A stretch of DNA of 64,000 nt from Clostridia bacterium (GCA_900756545.1 CAAEKO010000012.1:1-64000); one strand, 5' to 3'. Shown: positions 34,539 through 43,735, counted from the stretch's first letter. The notes: a model not told the origin generated them from the letters alone. A program made the numbers and translations.

Positions 34539-35702
34539 ATGAGAATCACAGGAATTGTTGCGGAATATAATCCTTTTCATAACGGACATAAATATCAAAT
34601 TGATGTTGTAAAAAAACATAGCGACGCTGTTATTGCGGTTATGAGCGGCAGCTTTGTTCAGCGCGGAGAGGCCGCGGTATTTGATAAATGGACGCGGACA
34701 AGAGCTGCACTTTTGGGCGGTGCTGATCTGGTGCTGGAGCTTCCGGCCTGTTTTTCTGTCAACGCCGCGGAACGCTTTGCCTTCGGCGCTGTTTCCCTGC
34801 TGGACCAGCTCTGCGTCGTAGACACACTATGCTTCGGCTCCGAATCCGGCGATCCGGCCCAATTGGAACATGCCGCTGCACTGCTTCTGCGCGAACCGGA
34901 GGAGGTATCCCTGAAAATCAAGCAATATATGCAGGAAGGCCTTTGCTATCCCGCTGCAAGACAAAAGGCGTATGCCGGACTGATCCCTGAAAGTATCCTG
35001 CGCCTGCCCAATAATATTTTAGCCCTGGAATATCTGTGTGCGCTTCAGAAGCTGAATAGCGCCATGCGTCCTGTTACAATCCGCCGAAAAGCGGTTGGCT
35101 ATCATGATGCAGACGCTTCCGGCAGATTTGCCAGCGCAAAGGCGATACGGAACCGGATTGAGAGCGGAAAACCATATTTTGAATTTGTTCCCACACAAAC
35201 CCTCCCTGCCTATGAAAACGCCGTGCAATATGACACCGCCCGTTTAGACGCTGTACTTTCCTATTTTTTGCGTACCTGCCAGCCTGAAACATTAAAAACA
35301 ATTAATGATGTGTCAGAAGGCCTGGAAAACCGCCTGATTGCCGCCGGAAAACAAAGTGCCGCATTGGAATCTATCGTGCAGTACACAAAAACAAAACGGT
35401 ATACTGCCGCACGAATACAACGGATCTGCATTTCCGCTCTGCTTGCGCTTACGCCCGAAATTTCAAAAAAACCGCCTGCATACGTCCGTGTGCTGGGCAT
35501 GAATAAAATCGGAAAGTCGATTCTGACCTCTATCCGTAAAACATCGCCTCTGCGTATCATCACGAAGACGGCCGATTACAGCCAGCCCGACCCTATGTTT
35601 GCCAAAGACGTCCTGGCCACGGACCTCGCGGCATTGTGTGCCGCCGCCCCCTCTGCGCGAACCGCAGGCAAGGATTTTACAACCTCTCCAATTATTCTTT
35701 GA
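34539..35702 (+). CDS. tmcAL: tRNA(Met) cytidine acetate ligase TmcAL
   Basis: Uses acetate and ATP to form N4-acetylcytidine at the wobble base of elongator tRNA(Met). The N-terminal nucleotidyltransferase motif GIVAEYNPFHNGH (residues 5-17) with the HxGH signature and the VMSGSFVQRGEAAVFDKW segment are diagnostic. The length of 387 is slightly short for the family (about 400) but the C-terminus looks complete. AAGGCGG precedes the ATG. It is a single-gene unit divergent from nifS. Confidence 0.93.
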   Translation: MRITGIVAEYNPFHNGHKYQIDVVKKHSDAVIAVMSGSFVQRGEAAVFDKWTRTRAALLGGADLVLELPACFSVNAAERFAFGAVSLLDQLCVVDTLCFGSESGDPAQLEHAAALLLREPEEVSLKIKQYMQEGLCYPAARQKAYAGLIPESILRLPNNILALEYLCALQKLNSAMRPVTIRRKAVGYHDADASGRFASAKAIRNRIESGKPYFEFVPTQTLPAYENAVQYDTARLDAVLSYFLRTCQPETLKTINDVSEGLENRLIAAGKQSAALESIVQYTKTKRYTAARIQRICISALLALTPEISKKPPAYVRVLGMNKIGKSILTSIRKTSPLRIITKTADYSQPDPMFAKDVLATDLAALCAAAPSARTAGKDFTTSPIIL

Positions 35703-35706
35703 TAAA

Positions 35707-35735
35707 GCCATGCTTTCCGCATGGCCTTATTTTCG
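35707..35735 (+). terminator. Terminator of tmcAL
   Basis: The stem GCCATGC/GCATGGC with loop TTTCC is followed by a T-rich stretch with interruptions, five bases past the stop codon. Confidence 0.65.
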
Positions 35736-35792
35736 CATTTTATTCAAAAATATGAACAGCTTATGCAAAACTTTTTTCTTTCTGCCGACATA

Positions 35793-35821
35793 TTGTCATA
35801 AGCAATATTTTATGATATAAT
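35793..35821 (+). promoter_or_regulatory. Promoter of the large secreted protein gene
   Basis: TTGTCA (35793-35798), a 17-base spacer and TATAAT (35816-35821), 38 bases before the start codon. Confidence 0.8.
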
Positions 35822-35858
35822 TTTGTCATTATCTTACATAGGGAGGTATAATAAAAAA

Positions 35859-38564
35859 ATGAAAAAAACACTTTTAAGCCTTGCATTGATTCTGTCAATG
35901 CTGTTTCCTGTCCCATTTGGCGTGTGGGCTGCTGATACCAGCAATACCTATACGCTGGACAACCTGCATTTTACCAATCTGAACGGCGAAACCATCACAG
36001 ATCCGCCGGGTTCCTGTATGGCGGCTGTACGGATGCTGAATAATAGCAATAGCGGCCGTACAGACCTGCTGATTATTTCCGCTTATTCCGCAGATAACCA
36101 GTTGATTTCCTTTAATGTATTGAGCGCCTTTTGCCAGAGCCGCTCGTTTCAGGACTTTTCAGCCCTGATCAATGTACCTGCCGGCAAAAAGCTGGGAGTT
36201 GTCAAGGCCTATGTATGGGATGGTATCAAAACGATGAATGCCATGTCCAACACCTTGTCAACAAATGTCAATCCGCCGGATATCCCGGTTATTCCGGTTT
36301 ACACCGCAAAAGGGCAGATTGCGGAAACCTACCGTTCCAACGCGAACTATGGCCTTGATAAAGCCAAATTTACATTCTCTTCTGCATTTGAAGATAACGG
36401 CTTAACCATTCCTGCGGGAGACAGCTATATCATTAACCTAAAAAATATTGATCCTTCAGAGGATATCGGTCTGCCGCTAAATGCAAAGTTTGAAATGGAT
36501 GCAGACAAAAATCTGACGTTAACGGCTTATTCTGTTGATCAGAACGTGAAATTTTTGGAGCGCCCATCCTCTTTTGTGGACTCCTGCACCACATCCACTA
36601 TCCGAATTTATGATACGGCTGACGCCCGCACACCCACAAATTACAATTTGGCCAGCAATGCAGTCTTTTACGTCAACGGCGTAGCGGTTACGTGGGATAC
36701 TGTCAGCCTGCAAAAATATATCCTGAACAATCCCGGCGAAACGCTGACTTTAGCCGACGTCGGCACATCCTCTTCCATAGCGGACGGCTTGTACGACGCG
36801 GTGTATATCAATTTCTATGGTACGGCGCAGATAGACGCAATTTCAAGCGCAACAAACCGAATTTCATTCAGCCGCTACACAAATAATATATCGTCTTCTT
36901 TAACCTCGGCTGAAAATACGATATGCCGGTATATCTTGTCCGATGAGGAAATTCCATTTTCTGCTTTGCAGAGCGGCGATGTTCTATCCATTCAGTACAA
37001 TGTGAATGACTCCTTCCGCTACTCTCCTTTCTACCATATCCGTGTATCCCGGGATACGGTAGAAGGAAAATATACAGCCAATGATACGGGCGCCGAAACA
37101 ATCAAAATCGGCGAAAAGTCTTATCCTGTGGTATTGGACGGCCTAGTTTTTGACGAATGGCTTCAAGATTCTTGGCTGGTATTAGCCGAAAACTACGCCT
37201 GCTGTCTGGATGCGTTCGGCCGGATCTTTGCAGCCGATCTGATTCCTTCCGTTGACAACATCGCGATTGCAGACAGAGTTCTTACCACCAGCGCATTTGA
37301 CAATTACGGCTTGACCCTGTATACTACAGATGGTATTTCTAAGACTTATGAGGTTGATCCAAATACCCCGGGATGGGAAAACTCGAGAGATGCGATTGAT
37401 AAAATCTACACTTCAGTTACAATTGGCACAAATAAGAACGATATTAGTAAACGTGTAGTCAAGTATAAACTCAACTCCAAAGGGCATATCACATCTCTGC
37501 AGCTCTTAAACGCCATAAAGGGTGATGCTGACTTCAGAGCCGCTACAAGGTCTGTTGGCGCGGTTAGAATGAATGAGAACACCAAAGTCATTGACGCCAT
37601 TGATTATATCGACCGTTATCAACAGCTATCCGATCTAAGCATTGCCGGGGTAAACAATTTTGTGGATAACCAAAGATATGTGGTATACGGCTACGGCACA
37701 AGGTTCAGTGACGGGGCTTATCCATTCGTATTGGTAACAGCAGGTGAAGGTAAATATACAGAAGATACAAGAATAGCTGTTTTGGCGTCTGACCCCGGTT
37801 TGAGTTATATAAATCAAGAAGATGGCGTACCCGTGGTCATGTATACAATGGATTTGCTCACTGCAGACCAGGATACGCCGGAAAACTTTACTGCCAAGAA
37901 TGCGATTCTGATGATGGATGGAGAACAAATTGATTTTGAAACACTGAAAAAGGGCGATTTGGTTGTTTATGCCCTTAATGCCAATGGACAGATTAAAGAC
38001 ATGGATGTAATCTTTAAGGCGGACAGCTATGCGGTAAGCGGGGGCTACAATACGCTTGCGTCTCAGCTGTTAACGGCCGGCGACCACAGCGATATGCTCT
38101 GTCTCCCTACCGGCACGGCTAAATGGACAACAGAATGGAAACCGGTTAACTCTTCTGATACGCCCGCACAGATTGTAATCGGCCCAATCGTGGAAAAGAC
38201 AAGCAACGCATTTTCTATCGGAAAGATTGCAAACGGCACAATCGAAAATTACACCGGCCCTTACACGAATCTTGGGAAAATAGAGACAGAAGACGGCGGC
38301 ATCCTAACTATTTCCATCAATGGCGGCACACGGGTTTATGGCTATGACTACGGCGCGCCGTCCAGGTCAAGCTTGTTCATAGGCACCACAGGAGATTTGT
38401 TAAAATGCGCGTTTTCCCGGTCTGAACTGCTGGAAGACCAGACGGTGATTCCCTGGAACAACCTGGACAAAGTTAACGGCGTACCCGCCGGTATGAACAT
38501 TGCCATCGCCAAGGTTGTCAACGGCGTGGCGCAAGATGTATTTGTCTATTTAGCGGCAGAATAA
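35859..38564 (+). CDS. Large secreted protein of unknown function
   Basis: A 901-residue exported protein that I do not recognise. A Sec signal peptide spans about 1-24 (MKKTLLSLALILSMLF, cleavage after VWAA). The rest is beta-rich, Asn/Thr/Asp-rich, without long hydrophobic segments, and I see no SLH repeats, LPxTG sorting signal or catalytic motif. It therefore looks like a freely secreted or surface-associated structural protein. Two stretches resemble the beta units of the SLH protein at 286-1674 in style (for example GDLVVYALNANGQIKDMDVIF), which could mean related small folds, but similarity is weak. GGGAGG precedes the ATG; an earlier in-frame ATG lacks a site and the signal peptide would start late. 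It has its own promoter and a strong terminator. Confidence 0.8.
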   Translation: MKKTLLSLALILSMLFPVPFGVWAADTSNTYTLDNLHFTNLNGETITDPPGSCMAAVRMLNNSNSGRTDLLIISAYSADNQLISFNVLSAFCQSRSFQDFSALINVPAGKKLGVVKAYVWDGIKTMNAMSNTLSTNVNPPDIPVIPVYTAKGQIAETYRSNANYGLDKAKFTFSSAFEDNGLTIPAGDSYIINLKNIDPSEDIGLPLNAKFEMDADKNLTLTAYSVDQNVKFLERPSSFVDSCTTSTIRIYDTADARTPTNYNLASNAVFYVNGVAVTWDTVSLQKYILNNPGETLTLADVGTSSSIADGLYDAVYINFYGTAQIDAISSATNRISFSRYTNNISSSLTSAENTICRYILSDEEIPFSALQSGDVLSIQYNVNDSFRYSPFYHIRVSRDTVEGKYTANDTGAETIKIGEKSYPVVLDGLVFDEWLQDSWLVLAENYACCLDAFGRIFAADLIPSVDNIAIADRVLTTSAFDNYGLTLYTTDGISKTYEVDPNTPGWENSRDAIDKIYTSVTIGTNKNDISKRVVKYKLNSKGHITSLQLLNAIKGDADFRAATRSVGAVRMNENTKVIDAIDYIDRYQQLSDLSIAGVNNFVDNQRYVVYGYGTRFSDGAYPFVLVTAGEGKYTEDTRIAVLASDPGLSYINQEDGVPVVMYTMDLLTADQDTPENFTAKNAILMMDGEQIDFETLKKGDLVVYALNANGQIKDMDVIFKADSYAVSGGYNTLASQLLTAGDHSDMLCLPTGTAKWTTEWKPVNSSDTPAQIVIGPIVEKTSNAFSIGKIANGTIENYTGPYTNLGKIETEDGGILTISINGGTRVYGYDYGAPSRSSLFIGTTGDLLKCAFSRSELLEDQTVIPWNNLDKVNGVPAGMNIAIAKVVNGVAQDVFVYLAAE

Positions 38565-38581
38565 CCGTATTCCATGTATTC

Positions 38582-38617
38582 AAAAAGCTTCCCGGCCTTG
38601 CCGGGAAGCTTTTTTTG
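38582..38617 (+). terminator. Terminator of the large secreted protein gene
   Basis: The stem AAAAAGCTTCCCGGC/GCCGGGAAGCTTTTT is followed by a T-run. It is among the strongest terminators in the window. Confidence 0.92.
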
Positions 38618-38644
38618 TATATGTAATGCCTGCATTACATATAC
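38617..38644. repeat. Perfect 13-base inverted repeat
   Basis: GTATATGTAATGC and GCATTACATATAC are separated by CT. There is no T-run on either side, so it does not look like a terminator. It lies between the end of the secreted protein gene and the 3' end of mazF. Confidence 0.8.
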
Positions 38645-38711
38645 CTGCATCTATTCTAACCAATATAAATACCTCCTAAAATCTTCTCTATACTTTTAAA
38701 AGGTTTTTAAT

Positions 38712-39065
38712 TTAGAAGCTGCCAAGTCCGAAGCTGATCAAAAGAGCGTCGTTGACCTTCTGCATCCGCGCCTCGTCCAAATGGCCGATTTTTTCCCTCA
38801 ACCGCTTCTTGTCGATGGTTCGTATTTGCTCAAGTAATATCACAGAATCCTTGTTCAGACCATAATCCTTCGCGCCAAGTTCAATATGCGTGGGCATCTT
38901 GGCCTTGTTAATTTGCGAGGTTATGGCCGCCGCAATCACAGTTGGGCTGTATTTATTTCCGATATCATTTTGAATGATGAGCACCGGTCGGATACCCCCC
39001 TGTTCGCTGCCTACGACAGGACTTAAATCGGCGTAATAAATATCTCCTCTTTTTACAATCACCAC
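38712..39065 (-). CDS. mazF: MazF/PemK-family endoribonuclease toxin (EndoA-like)
   Basis: A 117-residue toxin related to Bacillus EndoA/NdoA, which cuts mRNA at short motifs. VKRGDIYYADLSPVVGSEQGG, RPVLIIQND, the conserved Thr-Ser in AAAITSQINK and the LLEQIRTIDK strand match the family throughout. It starts with GTG sharing one base with the antitoxin stop codon (TAGTG), so translation is coupled. The order alr-antitoxin-mazF is the one kept in many Bacillota. It is probably chromosomal core and not mobile. Confidence 0.95.
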   Translation of the reverse strand: MVIVKRGDIYYADLSPVVGSEQGGIRPVLIIQNDIGNKYSPTVIAAAITSQINKAKMPTHIELGAKDYGLNKDSVILLEQIRTIDKKRLREKIGHLDEARMQKVNDALLISFGLGSF

Positions 39066-39319
39066 TATTCACACTCCGTCAGTTTTTCCTCACAAGTCCG
39101 CAGCGCGTCGCTGTCGGACTCTAAACACATCTGGGCTAACGAAAGATTAATTAAAGCCATATCCTGGTAGCCTTTCCTGAGTGATTTTTCCAAGTTTATC
39201 TTTTGATACCGCTTGATTGATTCATAAACAATTTGGGCGTTTTTCCCGGAATTCATCAGAGAAAGCTTAAAGAAGGCTTTTCGTAGTTGTGACAAAGCAA
39301 TCAGGCCCCCCGTTTTCAA
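39065..39319 (-). CDS. Putative MazE/EndoAI-like antitoxin
   Basis: An 84-residue protein immediately before the toxin gene. The C-terminal half, RKGYQDMALINLSLAQMC followed by an acidic tail, resembles the toxin-binding part of EndoAI antitoxins. The N-terminal part should be a ribbon-helix-helix DNA-binding domain but is divergent, with LIALSQLRKAFFKL in place of the usual strand. The apparent start is TTG at 39319 with no clear ribosome site; a second TTG at 39295 has a G-run upstream. The exact start is unsure. It lies 14 bases after alr. Confidence 0.72.
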   Translation of the reverse strand: MKTGGLIALSQLRKAFFKLSLMNSGKNAQIVYESIKRYQKINLEKSLRKGYQDMALINLSLAQMCLESDSDALRTCEEKLTECE

Positions 39320-39333
39320 TTTTCTATGATACT

Positions 39334-40500
39334 TTACAGTTTACTTAAATAATTTACCGTCGTCACCGCCTCTCCGTTTTCAAAGTAAACCCGCGGTACG
39401 CGCTTTGCAATCATGCAAACGATCTCATAATTGATCGTCCCCAGCATGTCTGCCAGATCGTCCGCCGTAACCGTATCAGCCCCGAAAATGATTACTTCAT
39501 CGCCCGTATTAATATTATGGACATTTGTCACGTCAATCATACATTGATCCATGCAAATTCTTCCGATAACGGGTACGATTTTTCCGTTTGCGATCATTTT
39601 GGCCTTGCGGTTCAGCAGCCGCGTATAGCCGTCGGCATAACCAACAGGAACAGTCGCGATTTTGGTGCCCTGGCCGGTTATGTACTCTATTCCATAGCTT
39701 ACACCCCTTTGAGAGCCGGGTGTTTCTATCCTGGTTATCCTTGTTTTCAGCGTCATGACCCTTTTTAAAGGAAGACGTGTTTTATCCACATCCGCAGATG
39801 GATAAAACCCGTACAGGATAATACCCGCACGAACCATGTCCAAATGCATCTGGGGATACATCATAATTGCAGCTGAGTTGGCGCAGTGCCGGACAGGAAT
39901 TTTCAGCCCCGCTTTTTCCAAAGCGTCACACACCGCCATAAACCGTGAAAACTGCAGGTGTGTATATTCCTCTTCCTTTTCATCCGCCGCAGCAAAATGG
40001 GTAAATATTCCCTCTACCTCTACATTGGGCAGCGCTGCTATCCTCAAAATCTCCTCGACTATCTTTACATCTTCAACACCGGCTACATACCCAATCCGAG
40101 TCATACCAGTATCAATTTTAATGTGAAGCTTTACAGTTTTATTTTGCCGTACTGCTTCCTCTGACAGGCATTCTGCCAGCGCGTAAGAGAACACCGCAGG
40201 CATAATACCATATTCCACGATTTCAGCCGCCTCCTCCGGAAAGGACGCGCCTAAAATCAGCACCGGCGCCTGAATTCCCGCATGCCGAAGCTGAACAGCC
40301 TCGTCAACGCATGCCACGGCCAGTCTGTCCGCACCGTTTTCCAATAAGGCTCTGGCGCATTCTACCACGCCATGACCGTACGCATCGGCTTTCACCACCG
40401 CCATGACCATGGCGTCTTTTTCCGTAATTTTCCGAATATTTTGAATATTTTCCTTCAATGCGTCGAGGTCAATCTCGGCCCATGTCCTTCGATTTTGCAT
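39334..40500 (-). CDS. alr: Alanine racemase
   Basis: A PLP enzyme making D-alanine for peptidoglycan. The PLP Lys is in AVVKADAYGHG (Lys37) and the catalytic Tyr in GVSYGIEYI. The length of 388 is typical. GAGGAA precedes the ATG. It sits after nnr and before the antitoxin-toxin pair in the rdgB operon. Confidence 0.96.
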   Translation of the reverse strand: MQNRRTWAEIDLDALKENIQNIRKITEKDAMVMAVVKADAYGHGVVECARALLENGADRLAVACVDEAVQLRHAGIQAPVLILGASFPEEAAEIVEYGIMPAVFSYALAECLSEEAVRQNKTVKLHIKIDTGMTRIGYVAGVEDVKIVEEILRIAALPNVEVEGIFTHFAAADEKEEEYTHLQFSRFMAVCDALEKAGLKIPVRHCANSAAIMMYPQMHLDMVRAGIILYGFYPSADVDKTRLPLKRVMTLKTRITRIETPGSQRGVSYGIEYITGQGTKIATVPVGYADGYTRLLNRKAKMIANGKIVPVIGRICMDQCMIDVTNVHNINTGDEVIIFGADTVTADDLADMLGTINYEIVCMIAKRVPRVYFENGEAVTTVNYLSKL

Positions 40501-40538
40501 GATCTGAATTCCTCTTTATTATAACATAGTCCCCGCAT

Positions 40539-42068
40539 TTAATCCACAGGTAATATCAGGGCGTCCGCAATATTTTCAATAATATTGCAGGCTGTCATCG
40601 ACTCTTTTCCATACTTATCCGCGGCAATGTCTCCGGCACGGCCATGCAGATAAACCGCCAGTATCGCGGCACCAGTTTCATCCATTCCCCGAGCCGCAAA
40701 TGCCGCTGCCATTCCCGCCAAAACATCGCCGCTGCCGCCGGAAGCCATGCCGCTGTTGCCAGTAATATTATAATACTGGGTACCGTCCGGCGCGGTGACA
40801 ATCGTATGTTTTCCTTTTAACACCAGTGTTATCCCCTTGTCCTGTGCAAACTGCTCTGCTAACGCCGGCCTGTTCTTCTCCACAAACCCTGCGTCACTTC
40901 CAATCATCCGTGCCATTTCCACCGCATGGGGTGTAAAAATCAAATTGCACCCGCAGGAATCTAGCATTGCTGGTTTCTGCGCTATGGCAAACAAAGCGTC
41001 TGCATCTAATAGGATGGGAATTTTAGAGCTGGCTAGAATTTTTTCCAAAAGTCTCGCCACCGCAGCGCTCCGTCCGATTCCCGGCCCGAATAGGAGCGCG
41101 TCACAGTCTTGCATTTTTTGAGCAAGCTGTTCATAAGCCTCTGTCCCTATATGCCCGTCTTCCTCTGCCAGCGGAAGGGTCATAGCTTCTGTCAGCTTTG
41201 TTTCCATAATGTCATGCAGACTTTCCGGCACAGCCACTATTACCAGTCCGCAGCCGCTTTTCAGCGCGGCCTGAGCCGCCATAGCCGGTGCGCCGGACAT
41301 TCCCTTGGCGCCGCCGATAATCAGCAGTTTTCCATAATCACCCTTTTGTGAATTTTCCCGCCGGACGGGCAGCAGCTTTCGGACAAGCCTTCCGTCGATA
41401 ATATGCCTGTTAAAATCCTGCCCATTAATAATATATTCAGGAATAGATATATCTGCGACCACTATTTTTCCCATATAATCCGCTCCGGGAAATAACAGCA
41501 TACCCATTTTATAGGCCGCAAATGTCACGGTAACGTCCGCCTTTACCGCACAGCCGCAAATTTCCCCTGTATCTGTGTTCACACCGCTTGGGATGTCAAC
41601 AGCCAGTACTGTTCCCGCCCAACGGTTGATACTGCCGATCACATCTGCTGCAACTCCATCTATTTCACCATGCACACCAGTCCCAAAAATGGCATCCACT
41701 GTCACATCCTGAAGTTTGATTTCATTCTCTAAAAAGTCCGTGTCCAATACCTCTGTAACCCTCGCGCCCATTTTGGATAGTATTTCATAATTAACCAACG
41801 CATCATGAGAAAATATAGACCCACATACCAAATAAACCGCAACCTCCCAGCCGCGGTTTATCAAGTGACGGGCAATGGCAAACCCATCCCCGCCGTTATT
41901 ACCGCGGCCGCAGAATATCCCTGCCCGCCGGTTCGGCGTATGCAGCGCTTCTAAAGCCTGTACACAGGCAATCGCCGCATTTTCCATTAAAACAATGCTG
42001 GGAATTCCGCCCAACTCCGCCGCCGTTTTGTCGATCATCCGCATTTGCGCAGCAGTACAGGCCTTCAT
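40539..42068 (-). CDS. nnr: Bifunctional NAD(P)H-hydrate epimerase / dehydratase
   Basis: Repairs hydrated NADH and NADPH. The N-terminal YjeF-N domain (about 1-215) is the epimerase with GRGNNGGDGFAIARHL. The C-terminal ribokinase-like domain (about 225-509) is the ADP-dependent dehydratase with the nucleotide motif NSGMASGGSGDVLAGM. The length of 509 matches the fused bacterial form. GGGAG precedes the ATG. It follows acpS and precedes alr. Confidence 0.95.
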   Translation of the reverse strand: MKACTAAQMRMIDKTAAELGGIPSIVLMENAAIACVQALEALHTPNRRAGIFCGRGNNGGDGFAIARHLINRGWEVAVYLVCGSIFSHDALVNYEILSKMGARVTEVLDTDFLENEIKLQDVTVDAIFGTGVHGEIDGVAADVIGSINRWAGTVLAVDIPSGVNTDTGEICGCAVKADVTVTFAAYKMGMLLFPGADYMGKIVVADISIPEYIINGQDFNRHIIDGRLVRKLLPVRRENSQKGDYGKLLIIGGAKGMSGAPAMAAQAALKSGCGLVIVAVPESLHDIMETKLTEAMTLPLAEEDGHIGTEAYEQLAQKMQDCDALLFGPGIGRSAAVARLLEKILASSKIPILLDADALFAIAQKPAMLDSCGCNLIFTPHAVEMARMIGSDAGFVEKNRPALAEQFAQDKGITLVLKGKHTIVTAPDGTQYYNITGNSGMASGGSGDVLAGMAAAFAARGMDETGAAILAVYLHGRAGDIAADKYGKESMTACNIIENIADALILPVD

Positions 42069-42090
42069 TCATCTCCCGCCTTTCTTTTCC

Positions 42091-42438
42091 TTATTCCTCA
42101 ATTATAACAAACGCGGTTGCGTATGCCTTTTCATGAGACAACGACACATGTACCTTTTTATTCCAGCCTTCCCGCCGAAAAAGAATATACGGTTTTCCCT
42201 CCGGGTTTCGAAGAACCTCAATATCTGCCAAAGAAATATCGGAAAATCCCGTTCCTAAAGCCTTCACAAAGGCTTCTTTCGCCGCAAAATTTGCTGCTGC
42301 GGACTGGGCGCAGTCTTTTTTCAGGCCGAAAATATCATTCTCTTTTTGGCTGAAAAATTTTTTTAAAAAGGCTGGTTTCGCACAGGCCCTTCTGATCCTT
42401 TCAATCTCAACAATATCTGTCCCAATTCCGACAATCAT
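42091..42438 (-). CDS. acpS: Holo-ACP synthase
   Basis: Transfers 4'-phosphopantetheine from CoA to the Ser of acyl carrier protein. GIGTDIVEIERI contains the metal-binding Asp (Asp8), FAAKEAFVKALGTG contains the second acidic ligand, and VSLSHEKAYATAFV closes the site. The length of 115 is usual. The start overlaps the preceding stop codon as ATGA, so translation is coupled. It connects the CoA genes near 5 kb with the acpP gene near 27 kb. Confidence 0.95.
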   Translation of the reverse strand: MIVGIGTDIVEIERIRRACAKPAFLKKFFSQKENDIFGLKKDCAQSAAANFAAKEAFVKALGTGFSDISLADIEVLRNPEGKPYILFRREGWNKKVHVSLSHEKAYATAFVIIEE

Positions 42439-42953
42439 AGGTTTACAGCCCTGGGATTCAGTTTTTTAACAGACTCAATAATTTTTTCATTGGGTTGAAA
42501 TAAAATCCGTTTTTTTGCCCCATCCTTTGAAAAATCTGCGAAGTATACGTTTTCCTCTGCCAAATCTCCTGCCAAATTCAGAACGGTTACACCTTCTTTA
42601 TTATCATATTGGCGCTTAAAATTCGGATCATGAATACGCGCGCAGACCTCAATCTCTTTAAAATTCACGGAAATCACACGTTTCCGGCGGCGGCGCGCCA
42701 TGATCTTATCCACGTCAAGCTCCGCGTTCGTCAGGATATATTCAAATTCCACATTGCGCATCCGAATCAGATAAATCGCTCCCCACCATGCGCCTACAGC
42801 AAGAAGAAGCCCCATCCCAAATAAGTATTTGGATACAATAGTAAATAAAAATATAAACGTAAGAAGCAGAGCCGCAAAAATAAGCCCCGCCGCAATCAGG
42901 TAGTCTGCCGTTTCTTTTTTCTTTTTCACAATAAATTCCGTAAAAATGTCCAT
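42435..42953 (-). CDS. DUF6106-type membrane protein
   Basis: A 172-residue protein with two adjacent membrane segments (about 18-38 and 43-63) followed by a cytoplasmic beta-rich domain of about 105 residues like a bacterial PH domain, including YILTNAELDVDKIMARRRRK. I place it with the DUF6106 group; the function is unknown. The ATG at 42953 lies one base past the rdgB stop and uses GGGAG within the end of rdgB. It overlaps acpS by four bases. Its fixed place between rdgB and acpS in Clostridia suggests a housekeeping role. Confidence 0.75.
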   Translation of the reverse strand: MDIFTEFIVKKKKETADYLIAAGLIFAALLLTFIFLFTIVSKYLFGMGLLLAVGAWWGAIYLIRMRNVEFEYILTNAELDVDKIMARRRRKRVISVNFKEIEVCARIHDPNFKRQYDNKEGVTVLNLAGDLAEENVYFADFSKDGAKKRILFQPNEKIIESVKKLNPRAVNL

Positions 42954-42954
42954 A

Positions 42955-43548
42955 TCATTCTTCTCCCATTCTATTTGCAATTTTTTGATATAATGCCTCT
43001 AATGCCCTGCCACGGTGGCTGATTTTATTCTTTTCCTCCGCTGAAGCTTCTCCAAATGTCTTCTGTAACTCATCACAATAGAAAATCGGGTCATAGCCAA
43101 ATCCATCCAAACCAACCGGCCGTTCTGTGATATGTCCTTCCACAGCGCCCTCGGCTGTGATTTCATCCCCATCCGGCAAAATCAGCGCGACTACAGAAAC
43201 AAATCTAGCCTTCCGTTGGCTCTTGCCCGCCATCTCTTCCAGGATTTTTTCCATCTTTTCCGCGTCTGTAGCGTCTTCGCCCGCATACCGGGCTGAGTAG
43301 ATGCCGGGCCTGCCATTCAAAGCGTCAATGCAAAGCCCCGAATCATCAGCCAAGACTGGTTCGTCACAGAGCAGAGCGACCGCTCTTGCCTTTAATAACG
43401 CATTTTCAGCAAATGTTGCCCCGGTTTCCTCAATGTCAACATTAATCCCCGCATCCGCCTGGGAAACGATTTCCATATCCAGCCTGCCCAAAATCTTCTG
43501 GATCTCCGCAATTTTTCCTTTATTCTTTGTTGCCGCAATTATTTTCAT
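42955..43548 (-). CDS. rdgB: XTP/dITP pyrophosphatase (RdgB/Ham1)
   Basis: Removes inosine and xanthosine triphosphates from the nucleotide pool. The N-terminal AATKNKGKIAEIQ motif, the ADDSGLCIDALNGRPG catalytic loop, and GFGYDPIF with the C-terminal SHRGRALEAL base-recognition segment are all present. The length of 197 is normal. It is the first gene of the operon rdgB-DUF6106-acpS-nnr-alr-antitoxin-mazF and has a leader of about 180 bases. Confidence 0.95.
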   Translation of the reverse strand: MKIIAATKNKGKIAEIQKILGRLDMEIVSQADAGINVDIEETGATFAENALLKARAVALLCDEPVLADDSGLCIDALNGRPGIYSARYAGEDATDAEKMEKILEEMAGKSQRKARFVSVVALILPDGDEITAEGAVEGHITERPVGLDGFGYDPIFYCDELQKTFGEASAEEKNKISHRGRALEALYQKIANRMGEE

Positions 43549-43587
43549 TTATACCTTACCCATTTCTTTATAACAATATTTTATCAA

Positions 43588-43714
43588 GGGCTTTTCGTTC
43601 TGCGAAAAGCCCCTTTCATGGCGTTTCAACGAGACGGGATATGATCTCCTGCCGCCTGTTTTTTTTAAGCGGTATCTGCCGCTTATCGAAGCGAGAAACA
43701 AAAAGCCCCGCTTA
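43588..43714 (-). promoter_or_regulatory. Leader of the rdgB operon with alternative pairings
   Basis: On the minus strand TAAGCGG occurs at 43708-43714 and 43679-43685 with a single partner CCGCTTA at 43666-43672. GGGCTTTT occurs at 43701-43708 and 43605-43612 with a single partner AAAAGCCC at 43588-43595. The 5' segment therefore competes for both partners. This looks like an RNA that can switch fold, but no known riboswitch class was recognised. The rest of 43549-43802 holds only the promoter at 43736-43764. Confidence 0.4.
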
Positions 43715-43735
43715 TTTTTTTAGGATACTATTTTT

